NCBI GenBank assembly: GCA_900545555.1
Contig: UQZI01000051.1
Coordinates: 1 to 14,996 of the forward strand
Reading direction: 5' to 3'
From: an uncultured Collinsella sp.
GTDB lineage: Bacteria; Actinomycetota; Coriobacteriia; Coriobacteriales; Coriobacteriaceae
DNA length: 14,996 nucleotides
Under the pieces are notes generated by a model. That model searched no databases and was not told the DNA's origin. It saw only the letters and a list, made by a program, of their open reading frames with translations. This document shows positions 6,793 to 13,812 of the stretch, in pieces (positions within the stretch are counted from its first letter, which is position 1; each line of letters begins with the position of its first letter). Made by a program: the position numbers and the translations under genes.

Positions 6793-6895
6793 TTCCCCTA
6801 AGGAAAACACGGCTAGGCGTGTCTGAGCGTGTTCCCCCTAGGGAAATCACGACTGGAGACAGCCCAAGCGTGTTTCCCCTAGGGAAAACACGCTT
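6785..6895. repeat. Three palindromic 30-bp direct repeats at about 40-bp spacing
   Basis: Copies lie at 6785-6814, 6825-6854 and 6866-6895. Each is built as AGCGTG, a T/C run, CCTAGG or CCTAAGG in the centre, then GGAAA and CACG. Copy 3 is the most regular, with a perfect 10-bp outer stem (AAGCGTGTTT with AAACACGCTT). Copy 1 contains the CPBP stop codon. The array fills the gap between two convergent genes. It may end transcription from both sides, but no copy is followed by a clear T run; protein binding at the palindromes is equally possible. Confidence 0.8.
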
Positions 6896-6948
6896 GGCCG
6901 ATGAGGAGACGCCGACTGGCCAAGAGACGCCGGCCGGCCCTCGCCACG

Positions 6949-9084
6949 CTAGTTGCGATGCCCGCCTCCGTTGGCGCCCTGACGCCCCTGGGCCGCGCGA
7001 TTGCGACCGGCAGTGTTCTGCGCACGCGACATGCCGCCGTGCCCCTTGCTACCTTTGGGCCCCTTGCCGGCGGCACCACCGTGGGCCTTGCCACCCTTCT
7101 TGTCGGTGCCATGCCCACCGCCAGCAGACGTCTCGCCCGGGCGCGGCGGCACGGGACGAATCAGGCAATGCTTGGTGTAGCCAATCAGATCGCGGCGGCC
7201 GGCCTTTTCCAGCGCCTCGCGCACGAGCTTGTAGTTCTCGGGCTTGCGATACTGAATCAGCGCGCGCTGCATGGCCTTTTCGTGCGGATCGCGTGCCACA
7301 TAGATCGGCTCCATGGTGCGCGGGTCTACGCCGGTGTAGTACATGCAGGTCGACATGGTGGACGGCGTGGGGTAGAAGTCCTGCACCTGCTCGGGCATGT
7401 AGCCCATGTCGCGCACGGCTTCGGCAAGGTCCACGGCCTCCTTCATCGTCGAGCCGGGGTGGCTCGAAATCAGGTACGGCACTACATACTGCTTGAGTCC
7501 GTATTCGCGGTTCAGGCGTTCAAATTTACGACAGAACGCATCATAGACGGCGCGGCTCGGCTTGCCCATTACGGAGAGCACCGCGTCACTCACGTGCTCG
7601 GGCGCTACGCGCAGCTGGCCCGAGACATGGTGCTCCAGTAGCTCGCGCAAAAACTCGTCCGAGGCGTCGGCCATAGTGTAGTCAAAGCGGATGCCGCTGC
7701 GGACGAAGACCTTCTTGACGCCCGGCAGCTGGCGCAGGTCGCGCAGCAACTGCGTGTAGCCGCTCTCGTCGACTACCATGTTCTTGCATACGCTCGGCCA
7801 CAGGCAACGCTTGTTCTTGCACACGCCGTGTTTGAGCTGCTTGTCGCAGGCCGGGCGGCTAAAGTTGGCCGTCGGTCCGCCCACGTCGTTGATGTAGCCC
7901 TTAAACTCGGGGTCGTGTGTGAGCAGCTCGGCCTCGCGCATGATCGAGTCGTGGCTGCGCATCTGCAGCACGCGGCCCTGGTGGAAGGTCAGCGCGCAAA
8001 ACGAGCACTCACCAAAGCACCCGCGGTTGGAGCTGATTGAAAACTTGATCTCGGCAAAAGCCGGCACGCCGCCCGCTGCGTCGTAATCGGGATGCCAATC
8101 GCGTGCGTAGGGGAGTTCGGCCACCTCGTCCATCTCGTCGGTGGTAAGCGTCGCGGACGGCGGGTTCTGCACCACATAGACGCTGTTGGGGTAGGGCTCT
8201 ACCAGGCGATGTCCGGTGATGGGGTCCATATTCTGCTGCTGCACGTTAAAGCTGCGCGCATAGTTGAGCTTGTCGGCGGTAAGGTCGTCCCAGCTGGGCA
8301 GCAGGTCGTAGTCGTAGACCTCGTCGAGCGAGTTGGTGCGGTAGACGGTGCCGTTGATATAAGTGATCTGATCGACGGGCAGTCCCGCGTCGAGCGCGTC
8401 GGCGATCTCGACGATCGCGTGCTCGCCCATGCCGTAGATGAGGATGTCGGCGCCCGAGTCGAGTAGTACCGAGCGCTTGAGCTTGTCCTGCCAGTAGTCG
8501 TAGTGGGCCAGACGGCGCAGGCTCGCCTCGATGCCGCCGATGATGATGGGGGCATCCTTAAACGTCTGGCGGATGAGGTTACCGTAGACCGTGACGGCAC
8601 GATTGGGGCGGTGCCCCTCCTCGCCACCAGGGGTATAGGCGTCGGTGTGGCGGCGGTGCTTGGTCACCGAATAGTGGTTGACCATGGAGTCCATGTTGCC
8701 GGCGCTGACGAGAAAGCCCAGGCGCGGCTCGCCGAGCACCGTGATGCTGGCGGGGTCGGTCCAGTCGGGTTGGCAGATAATGCCCACCTTGTAACCGTGT
8801 GCATCAAGGACGCGGCTGACGATGGCCATGCCAAAGCTGGGATGGTCCACGTAGGCGTCGCCGCAGATGTAGACGAAGTCGCACTGGTCCCAGCCGCGCG
8901 CGTTCATGTCGGCGCGGCTGACGGGGAGGAACTTATCGCGACCCGGACGCCAGGGGCGTGAGGGCGCTGCCTGGGTGTGCGTGGTGTGCCCACCCTGCGC
9001 CTTACCGCCGCGCCTTTGCTGCTGGCCCTGTTTGCCCTGCTGACTGCGCTGGTTGTTCTGAGCGTGCTGAGGCTTTTTTGCCAC
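6949..9084 (-). CDS. ygiQ: YgiQ-family radical SAM protein
   Basis: A 711-residue protein. The radical SAM cluster motif is Cys356, Cys360 and Cys363 in RGCFGECSFCALTFHQGR, the form typical of YgiQ proteins. The N-terminal domain (about 45-330) contains GGIEASLRRLAHYDYW, also family-typical, and the C-terminal domain (DUF3362-like) includes YYTGVDPRTMEPIYV. The last 60 or so residues are a Gly/Lys/Arg-rich tail, and the first 45 are Gln/Arg-rich; both look disordered. The reaction of YgiQ proteins is not known to me. I chose GTG 9084 (MAKKPQHAQ) because GGGAGGG lies just upstream; the longer frame up to 9255 runs through the divergent intergenic region. Convergent with the CPBP gene and divergent from the DUF1275 gene. 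Confidence 0.93.
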   Translation of the reverse strand: MAKKPQHAQNNQRSQQGKQGQQQRRGGKAQGGHTTHTQAAPSRPWRPGRDKFLPVSRADMNARGWDQCDFVYICGDAYVDHPSFGMAIVSRVLDAHGYKVGIICQPDWTDPASITVLGEPRLGFLVSAGNMDSMVNHYSVTKHRRHTDAYTPGGEEGHRPNRAVTVYGNLIRQTFKDAPIIIGGIEASLRRLAHYDYWQDKLKRSVLLDSGADILIYGMGEHAIVEIADALDAGLPVDQITYINGTVYRTNSLDEVYDYDLLPSWDDLTADKLNYARSFNVQQQNMDPITGHRLVEPYPNSVYVVQNPPSATLTTDEMDEVAELPYARDWHPDYDAAGGVPAFAEIKFSISSNRGCFGECSFCALTFHQGRVLQMRSHDSIMREAELLTHDPEFKGYINDVGGPTANFSRPACDKQLKHGVCKNKRCLWPSVCKNMVVDESGYTQLLRDLRQLPGVKKVFVRSGIRFDYTMADASDEFLRELLEHHVSGQLRVAPEHVSDAVLSVMGKPSRAVYDAFCRKFERLNREYGLKQYVVPYLISSHPGSTMKEAVDLAEAVRDMGYMPEQVQDFYPTPSTMSTCMYYTGVDPRTMEPIYVARDPHEKAMQRALIQYRKPENYKLVREALEKAGRRDLIGYTKHCLIRPVPPRPGETSAGGGHGTDKKGGKAHGGAAGKGPKGSKGHGGMSRAQNTAGRNRAAQGRQGANGGGHRN

Positions 9085-9122
9085 GATCCCTCCCGGTGTT
9101 TGTATGCTGCACGTAATTGTAA

Positions 9123-9155
9123 CCAGTCTTTTTGGGACGGGGCTAAAAAGACTGG
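9123..9155 (-). repeat. REP-like hairpin between divergent genes (type B)
   Basis: A perfect 11-bp stem, CCAGTCTTTTT (9123-9133) with AAAAAGACTGG (9145-9155), encloses 11 bases. Read on the minus strand, GTCCC comes just before the 3' arm, at the same offset as in the type A and C hairpins. The T run is inside the stem on the 5' side, unlike an intrinsic terminator. The rest of the 9085-9337 gap holds only the two RBS regions; I see no clear promoter. Confidence 0.65.
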
Positions 9156-9337
9156 TGGAGTACATGGGCTGGCGGATCGGCGTGTCGATGCGGGAGCCGT
9201 TTGTTTCCAGACTGTGTATCCCCGTGTCGAAGAACCCGTCTCGCGCGCACGCCATGTTGTCAATGGGTTACAGTATGAACGGCGGCTATGTTTCCGCCAA
9301 CGCACGAGAGGGTCGTCAACAAGGAGGATGCACGACG

Positions 9338-10057
9338 ATGCAGCGTGCCAAACAGATATCGGAGTCCATTGAGCTGGGCATTATCTTGGCGCTCGCCGGT
9401 GGCTTTATGGACGTGTATTCGTACATTGGGCGCGATCATGTTTTCGCCAACGCGCAGACGGGCAACATCCTGCTCGTGGGTGTAAGCATCTCGGAGGGCA
9501 ACTGGGCGCTGGCGGGGCGCTACTTCTTCCCCGTGGTTTCGTTTGCTGTGGGCATTATGCTTGCCGACCTGGTACACGAGCGTTTTGGCAGCGTGATCCA
9601 CTGGCGTCAGGTGACGGTGTTCTTTGAAGCCGTCATCTTGCTGGGCGTGAGCTTTATCCCGGGCGGCGATTTCAACCTGCTTGCCAACTGCCTTACCTCA
9701 TTTGCCTGCGGTATGCAGGTCGAGAGCTTCCGCAAGATCCACGGTCACGGCATCGCCACGACCATGTGCATCGGCAACTTGCGCAACGCCCTGCAAAACG
9801 TGGACGACTATATCATCACCCACAAGCGCGGCTTTTTGGAAAACGGCGTACTGTACTTTGGCGTGATCTTCACCTTTGTGTTTGGCGCCGTGCTGGGCAA
9901 CTGGTGTATTGAGCGCATGGGCCTGCACGCCATTGCGGTGGCGAGCGTGCTGCTGTTTATCGCGTTTGCCATCATGTTCATCGACCGTGAACGCGATTTG
10001 CACAGGAAATGGGCCCGCATCGTAGCTGACTGGCAGACCACGAGTCTTAAGCGCTAA
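9338..10057 (+). CDS. DUF1275 (YoaK-like) membrane protein
   Basis: A 239-residue protein with about six membrane segments. The N-terminal pattern LALAGGFMDVYSYIGRDHVF followed by ANAQTGNILLVG (about 17-48) is the hallmark of DUF1275. Later segments such as FACGMQVESF and TTMCIGNLR (about 125-150) also match. No biochemical role is established for the family; members are predicted membrane proteins, sometimes suggested to be transporters. ATG 9338 is preceded by AAGGAGG at 9321-9327, a spacing of 10. The longer frame from 9104 would start inside the type B hairpin region and lacks an RBS. The gene is monocistronic here and is the last GC-rich gene before the AT-rich region. Confidence 0.88.
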   Translation: MQRAKQISESIELGIILALAGGFMDVYSYIGRDHVFANAQTGNILLVGVSISEGNWALAGRYFFPVVSFAVGIMLADLVHERFGSVIHWRQVTVFFEAVILLGVSFIPGGDFNLLANCLTSFACGMQVESFRKIHGHGIATTMCIGNLRNALQNVDDYIITHKRGFLENGVLYFGVIFTFVFGAVLGNWCIERMGLHAIAVASVLLFIAFAIMFIDRERDLHRKWARIVADWQTTSLKR

Positions 10058-10139
10058 GGTGCATGTTCGTAATGACAAGATTTGACGTCAGCAAGGCGTG
10101 CTGCTTGAGGCTATAGAATAAAAATGCCATCTTTCTAGC

Positions 10140-10160
10140 TATAATTATTAGTTGAGGGGA
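10140..10160 (+). promoter_or_regulatory. -10 box and RBS of the ABC exporter gene
   Basis: A consensus TATAAT lies at 10140-10145, with no good -35 at 16-18 bases upstream (the sequence there is A-rich). The RBS GAGGGGA at 10154-10160 lies 7 bases before ATG 10168. A transcript from this -10 would have a very short leader of about 15-20 bases. Confidence 0.45.
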
Positions 10161-10167
10161 TGGACAT

Positions 10168-11778
10168 ATGCCAGAGCTTTTTATTCAAAATAAGACGACA
10201 GTAATCAAGTTGATGGTGCTCTGCATTTTATCTGCCCTGGTAGAGCTGTCTGTTGTTAAAGCTGAATCGTTGATTATAGACTATGGCCTGCTTCGCTCTA
10301 ATTATCGTAACGTTTTATACATTGGGTTAGGCCTGCTAGTATTGCTCTCAGTTGAGCTGGTGACAAACCTGTTCAGATCAAAATATGCGGAGCAATTGGC
10401 TTCCGATGGCGCTAACTGCTTCTATAGATTGCTTGCCCGCCGCGCTTTAGAGCGGCCCTTAGTTTTAGCAAAAGACAGTGACTACCTGTTATCGCGCATT
10501 GAAGAGGCTGGGAACCTACAGCCGATGATTGGAATATTTACAACTGCGTTTCTTCCGTGCTTAGTGACGGGTTTGGCATCGTTTGTGGCGCTATCTAATA
10601 TCTCTTTGTTGCTTTTGATCCCTGTTTGTGTTTCGGCATTGTTTATTTCGCTTCTATATCCGTTCGCTCTTAGTAAGCTATCGACTAAGAGCGAAAAGGC
10701 ATTGGAGGCCCAGGCGAGGGGTTCTGCTTATTTAGCCCAACTAATAAATTGTCGACTTTACATTCGAATTTCTCGTTCAATTAACTTGGAATTACTTCGC
10801 TATAAAAAGATGCTTAAAGCCTGCAGGAACTCTCGAGTTGAGGAGAGTGTCTTTGCGAGATTGGCAACTGAAATAGTTAACGCTGGCAACATCATTACTG
10901 GCTTGCTTTCAGTTCTGCTGCTTATTTTCCTTGTGTTAAAGCGCGGGCTGACGGTCGGGATTGCGGTGCAGAGTTATCAACTTGTGCTTCTATGCTATTC
11001 TCCTTTTCCTCTTGTTCTGAATTGTTGGGCTCAGCTTCAACCGTCGTTTAGGTCGTTGCGCCGTGTCTTGGAATTACGTCGTCTTTTGGAAGCTGGAAAA
11101 CCTAATTTGATATGCTTCGATCACGCTGATCGAATTAGTTGGAAAGGAATCAGTCTCTCGTTTTCGTCGAGCGAAACTAATGAGAGGATAACAATTCCAG
11201 ATTGCACGATACAGGCACCTTGTCTGGTTTTAGTAAGCGGCCCTAATGCATGTGGCAAATCTTCATTTCTGGAAGTATTGAATGGATTATTGTCGCCAGT
11301 TGCCGGCAGACTGTGTGTTAATGAGTCTACTGTCATTTTCGATGGCTTGACTTTAATCCAGCTACCCTGCGCAACTATGCCGCAAAGACATTTGATAATG
11401 GGGGGAACTTTCAGGAAGGCTCTTTACTATGGTCTTGTAGATATTGACTCTGAAAAACTCATCTATCTTTTGAAGGGTTTTAGCCTCGATAAATTATTTG
11501 AAGCCAATCCCATCATTGGAACTAGGGGACACAATTTGTCTGGCGGAGAACTGGCTTCTCTATTACTTTGTAGGGCCTTTTTGAGCAGCTATTCTATTAT
11601 TATTTTGGATGAGCCTTGCAACAATTTAGATAATGCTTCGATATCCTTTTTGAAGGCGGTGGTTGCACAGGAGATGAAAGAGCGTATCGTCATCATTGCG
11701 GATCATGGACATGGTTTTGAACAATTTGCAGACTATGTAATACAGTTTCAGGAGCCAGAAAAACTATCTAGCTCCTGA
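10168..11778 (+). CDS. ABC exporter, fused membrane and ATPase domains
   Basis: A 536-residue half-transporter. Residues 1-300 carry about five or six membrane segments, typical of the exporter fold. The ATPase domain has Walker A GPNACGKSS (358-366), Q-loop around MPQRHLIMGG, signature LSGGE (457-461), Walker B IIILDEP (Asp481, Glu482), a D-loop NNLD and the switch His513 in ADHGHG. All catalytic residues are present, so it should be active as a dimer. There is no N-terminal C39 peptidase domain, so any leader removal would need another protein. Placement beside the Cys-rich precursor operon suggests it exports the mature peptide; this is inferred from context. It is transcribed towards that operon, with only 27 bases between the two stop codons and no visible terminator. 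Confidence 0.88.
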   Translation: MPELFIQNKTTVIKLMVLCILSALVELSVVKAESLIIDYGLLRSNYRNVLYIGLGLLVLLSVELVTNLFRSKYAEQLASDGANCFYRLLARRALERPLVLAKDSDYLLSRIEEAGNLQPMIGIFTTAFLPCLVTGLASFVALSNISLLLLIPVCVSALFISLLYPFALSKLSTKSEKALEAQARGSAYLAQLINCRLYIRISRSINLELLRYKKMLKACRNSRVEESVFARLATEIVNAGNIITGLLSVLLLIFLVLKRGLTVGIAVQSYQLVLLCYSPFPLVLNCWAQLQPSFRSLRRVLELRRLLEAGKPNLICFDHADRISWKGISLSFSSSETNERITIPDCTIQAPCLVLVSGPNACGKSSFLEVLNGLLSPVAGRLCVNESTVIFDGLTLIQLPCATMPQRHLIMGGTFRKALYYGLVDIDSEKLIYLLKGFSLDKLFEANPIIGTRGHNLSGGELASLLLCRAFLSSYSIIILDEPCNNLDNASISFLKAVVAQEMKERIVIIADHGHGFEQFADYVIQFQEPEKLSSS

Positions 11779-11805
11779 ACGTTGCTACCAACTGCTATTT
11801 GCGAG

Positions 11806-12345
11806 TTATTCGAGATGCTCTTCAATCCGAGCCCTCAGAAGGGCAATGGCTGTGGGTATGCCAATTGCGGCAGCTAATTCGGCTTTATCCAAAACCTGTA
11901 TGCTAAAGCACGATTGTTTATCACATTGAAGAACGGTAACTGAAGATACCCTCACTTCCCGTTGGCTGAATATATCGTAATCTCCAAAAAGGAAGTTACC
12001 TTTTATTGAGTAATTCGGTATGTTCGTTATGCACTTCATCTCAAGTCTGTTTAGGCCATAATCGAACACCGCAACTTCCTTGTGTTCGATGACGAGCGCA
12101 ACCCTGGGCATGTTACTAAAGCCACCGTCGACGACAGTAAAGAGCTTTTCATTTGTATCGTCATAAACGGTGTATTTAAGACTCAATAGCTGTCCTAGTG
12201 GACCCGTGAACCCATGTCTTTTGATGTTGAGGTTGTCTCCCACTGGGTTGGTGAGAGCTAGAGCATGCGGATAAGGGTTACCTTCAATTGAGATTCGATA
12301 TTCGTTTGTAGCTGTCTTGCTCGATTTAGGACCAGTAGCCACCAC
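11806..12345 (-). CDS. LURP-one/tubby C-terminal-like protein in the peptide operon
   Basis: A 179-residue soluble protein made mainly of beta strands. The middle and end (NYSIKGNFLFGDYDIF, then REVRVSSVTV, FSIQVLD and AELAAAIGIPTAIALL) follow the LURP-one-related (LOR, YxjI-like) pattern: 'y.i.Gdf...dy.i', a 'va.vs' strand, and a closing hydrophobic helix. In that fold the helix sits inside a 12-strand barrel. No catalytic residues are known for the family and its biochemical role is unclear. The GTG start at 12345 lies inside the end of the precursor gene, with GAGG 9-10 bases upstream, so the two are overlapped by 20 bases in different frames and probably translated together. Family call is from pattern only. 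Confidence 0.6.
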   Translation of the reverse strand: MVATGPKSSKTATNEYRISIEGNPYPHALALTNPVGDNLNIKRHGFTGPLGQLLSLKYTVYDDTNEKLFTVVDGGFSNMPRVALVIEHKEVAVFDYGLNRLEMKCITNIPNYSIKGNFLFGDYDIFSQREVRVSSVTVLQCDKQSCFSIQVLDKAELAAAIGIPTAIALLRARIEEHLE

Positions 12346-12505
12346 GCGTCATCGCCTCAATCGCATTGGAACCGACTTCTGCTTCGTGCGGAGAATTACG
12401 CAGTACGTTGCAGTACATGCAGCTGCAATAACCGCATGGGCAATTTCTAATAAAATGAATGACGCTATTTACTGCATGCATGTTAAATGGTCGAATACTT
12501 CTCAT
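12326..12505 (-). CDS. Cys-rich RiPP precursor peptide (59 residues)
   Basis: A small gene in the 170-base gap between the ACP-like and LURP-one-like genes. It starts at ATG 12505 with AAAGG just upstream, 10 bases after the ACP-like stop, and ends at TAA 12326-12328. The N-terminal part MRSIRPFNMHAVNSVIHFIR is basic and hydrophobic and could be a leader. It is followed by NCPCGYCSCMYC, with five Cys (22, 24, 27, 29, 32) in a regular CxCxxCxCxxC pattern, and then a 27-residue tail ending RGGYWS. Cys-dense short peptides beside radical SAM/SPASM maturases are typical substrates for thioether formation. It resembles the Clo7bot-type Cys-rich peptides as I recall them; that match was not tested. 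The tail could also be the functional part, so the core boundary is open. Confidence 0.75.
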   Translation of the reverse strand: MRSIRPFNMHAVNSVIHFIRNCPCGYCSCMYCNVLRNSPHEAEVGSNAIEAMTRGGYWS

Positions 12506-12515
12506 GATTTGCCTT

Positions 12516-12797
12516 TCATTGTTCGATTGTTTCTGACTGTTCTATTACCTTCTTCACCTCCTCAACACTGTTGAACCCTATGTTTTCAATCGACGAGTAC
12601 TCAACGTAAACAGAAAACCTGCTTTCAAGAAAAATTAGCAGTCGAACTAGATCCGATGAGGACAAGCTGAATGGGGAATTGGTCAATCGTTGATTTCTTA
12701 GATCTTGATCAAATTGAGTCAAATCCAAATCTCTAATATTGCTTATTGCTTTTTCGATTTCTGCGTAGATGGTTTCATCTTTACAATATGCTGTCAT
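12516..12797 (-). CDS. Acyl-carrier-related protein of a peptide maturation system
   Basis: A 93-residue helical, acidic protein. FSLSSSDLVRLLIFLESRFSV (43 onward) followed by SIENIGFNSVEEVKKVIEQ aligns with the acyl carrier protein fold (helix II, then the loop and helix IV). Where ACPs have DSL, this has SSS, so Ser47 aligns with the phosphopantetheine-bearing Ser but the Asp before it is lost. Whether it is modified is uncertain. The gene matches in size and company the 'peptide maturation system acyl carrier-related protein' family found with clostridial Cys-rich peptides. Its ATG overlaps the stop of the upstream gene by 4 bases (ATGA), showing tight coupling. It directly precedes the precursor gene. 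Confidence 0.65.
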   Translation of the reverse strand: MTAYCKDETIYAEIEKAISNIRDLDLTQFDQDLRNQRLTNSPFSLSSSDLVRLLIFLESRFSVYVEYSSIENIGFNSVEEVKKVIEQSETIEQ

Positions 12798-13807
12798 TTC
12801 AGTACCCCAAGATCGAAATCAAACAACTCGTCCTCGATTGTCTTGCAGCATAGTAATGATTCTTCTGGATCTAAGCTGGCTGAGAAACTGGGTATTCCTC
12901 TTAGTCGAAGTTCTCTTGCTGCTTGAATAGCTTTATCGCTAGATGAATAGCTTATTTGAAATTCATGCGTCTCCAACCCCTCTGTGGCGTCAAGTACTTC
13001 GTTTGTAATTTCAAATTGAACTATCTCTGCTTGCGTAAGCGTTTCAATTACGGGCATGAGCCCTAGCATTATGTCGTAGTCGGCTATCGTGTATGGGATA
13101 TTGATAATGGCTAAGTCAGGGCAGAAAGCTCGACATGCAGCAATCGACCCCAATCCGTAATCTCCGAAAATGTGGTCGTTGTATTTCATAAGCACATTGG
13201 GCGTCTCTAATAGAGCTAGGTCGGATTTATCATTCTCAATGATGAGGTTGATCTGCTCATTCATTTTGATGACGGCAGATTGGCCACCATCAAAACTAAG
13301 GGTGTTGCAGCCCCAGATTTCATTTAAAGGATTGAAGCTCAACGCGCATAGATTGGGATGGTGCTTTCTCATCTCGCTAACGATGCTACTGAACGTTATT
13401 GTTGAATTGGCGGGTGTATATAGATTCCCGACAACAATTTTTGGTATCAGGGCTAATTCCTGCATGTCGCTTTTGCTAGACTCGATTCGTTCAGCGGCGA
13501 GTTGGCTGACAACCGTCTTATTTACAGAATGAGCGTAGGTTTCAGCGTGTTTACTAAATTCTACGAGTCCTGCGGCGCTTTCTTTCGTCGATAAAACGAC
13601 AACCAGGTCTGATTCATCGATTGTCGTTACATAGTTAATTCGATTTCTTATGCCAATTTCCTTGCAATTAACAAGGTTGGCGACATCTAGGCCGTCCGGT
13701 AGAATGCCGCATGGCGTTGATACCCGGATATTGTAGCCATTTCCTAGCAATCCAATCAGAAGAGGATAGTCAGCTCTTGTGAAAGATATAAGTCCGATTG
13801 TCTTCAT
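12794..13807 (-). CDS. Peptide maturation protein, TIGR04066-like (function unknown)
   Basis: A 337-residue soluble protein. It begins KTIGLISFTRADYPLLIGLL, like the first strand and loop of a Rossmann-type fold. It carries alternating hydrophobic strands (DLVVVLST, PKIVVGNLY, DLAIINIPY) and a Gly/Cys-bearing segment GDYGLGSIAACRAFCPD (about 218-234). No known catalytic motif is recognisable. By length and by its position between a SPASM radical SAM gene and an ACP-related gene it fits the family I know as TIGR04066, found with clostridial Cys-rich peptide clusters; the assignment rests on context and general pattern. It starts 5 bases after the maturase stop codon and overlaps the next gene, so it belongs to the same mRNA. 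Confidence 0.55.
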   Translation of the reverse strand: MKTIGLISFTRADYPLLIGLLGNGYNIRVSTPCGILPDGLDVANLVNCKEIGIRNRINYVTTIDESDLVVVLSTKESAAGLVEFSKHAETYAHSVNKTVVSQLAAERIESSKSDMQELALIPKIVVGNLYTPANSTITFSSIVSEMRKHHPNLCALSFNPLNEIWGCNTLSFDGGQSAVIKMNEQINLIIENDKSDLALLETPNVLMKYNDHIFGDYGLGSIAACRAFCPDLAIINIPYTIADYDIMLGLMPVIETLTQAEIVQFEITNEVLDATEGLETHEFQISYSSSDKAIQAARELRLRGIPSFSASLDPEESLLCCKTIEDELFDFDLGVLK

Positions 13808-13812
13808 GATTT

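Noticed and set aside
6785..6895. CRISPR array
   Set aside because: Only three imperfect copies, with 10-11 base gaps that are too short for spacers, and no cas genes.
6759..7641. Plus-strand frames of about 245 residues over the end of the YgiQ-type gene
   Set aside because: Antisense shadows rich in Arg, Ala and Pro; the minus strand carries the recognisable protein.
9104..9337. N-terminal extension of the DUF1275 protein to 317 residues
   Set aside because: The extra part has no DUF1275 pattern, starts near the type B hairpin without an RBS, and a strong AAGGAGG precedes ATG 9338.
10089..10103. CAGCA/TGCTG hairpin as terminator of the DUF1275 gene
   Set aside because: Only 5 bp of stem and no T run follows.
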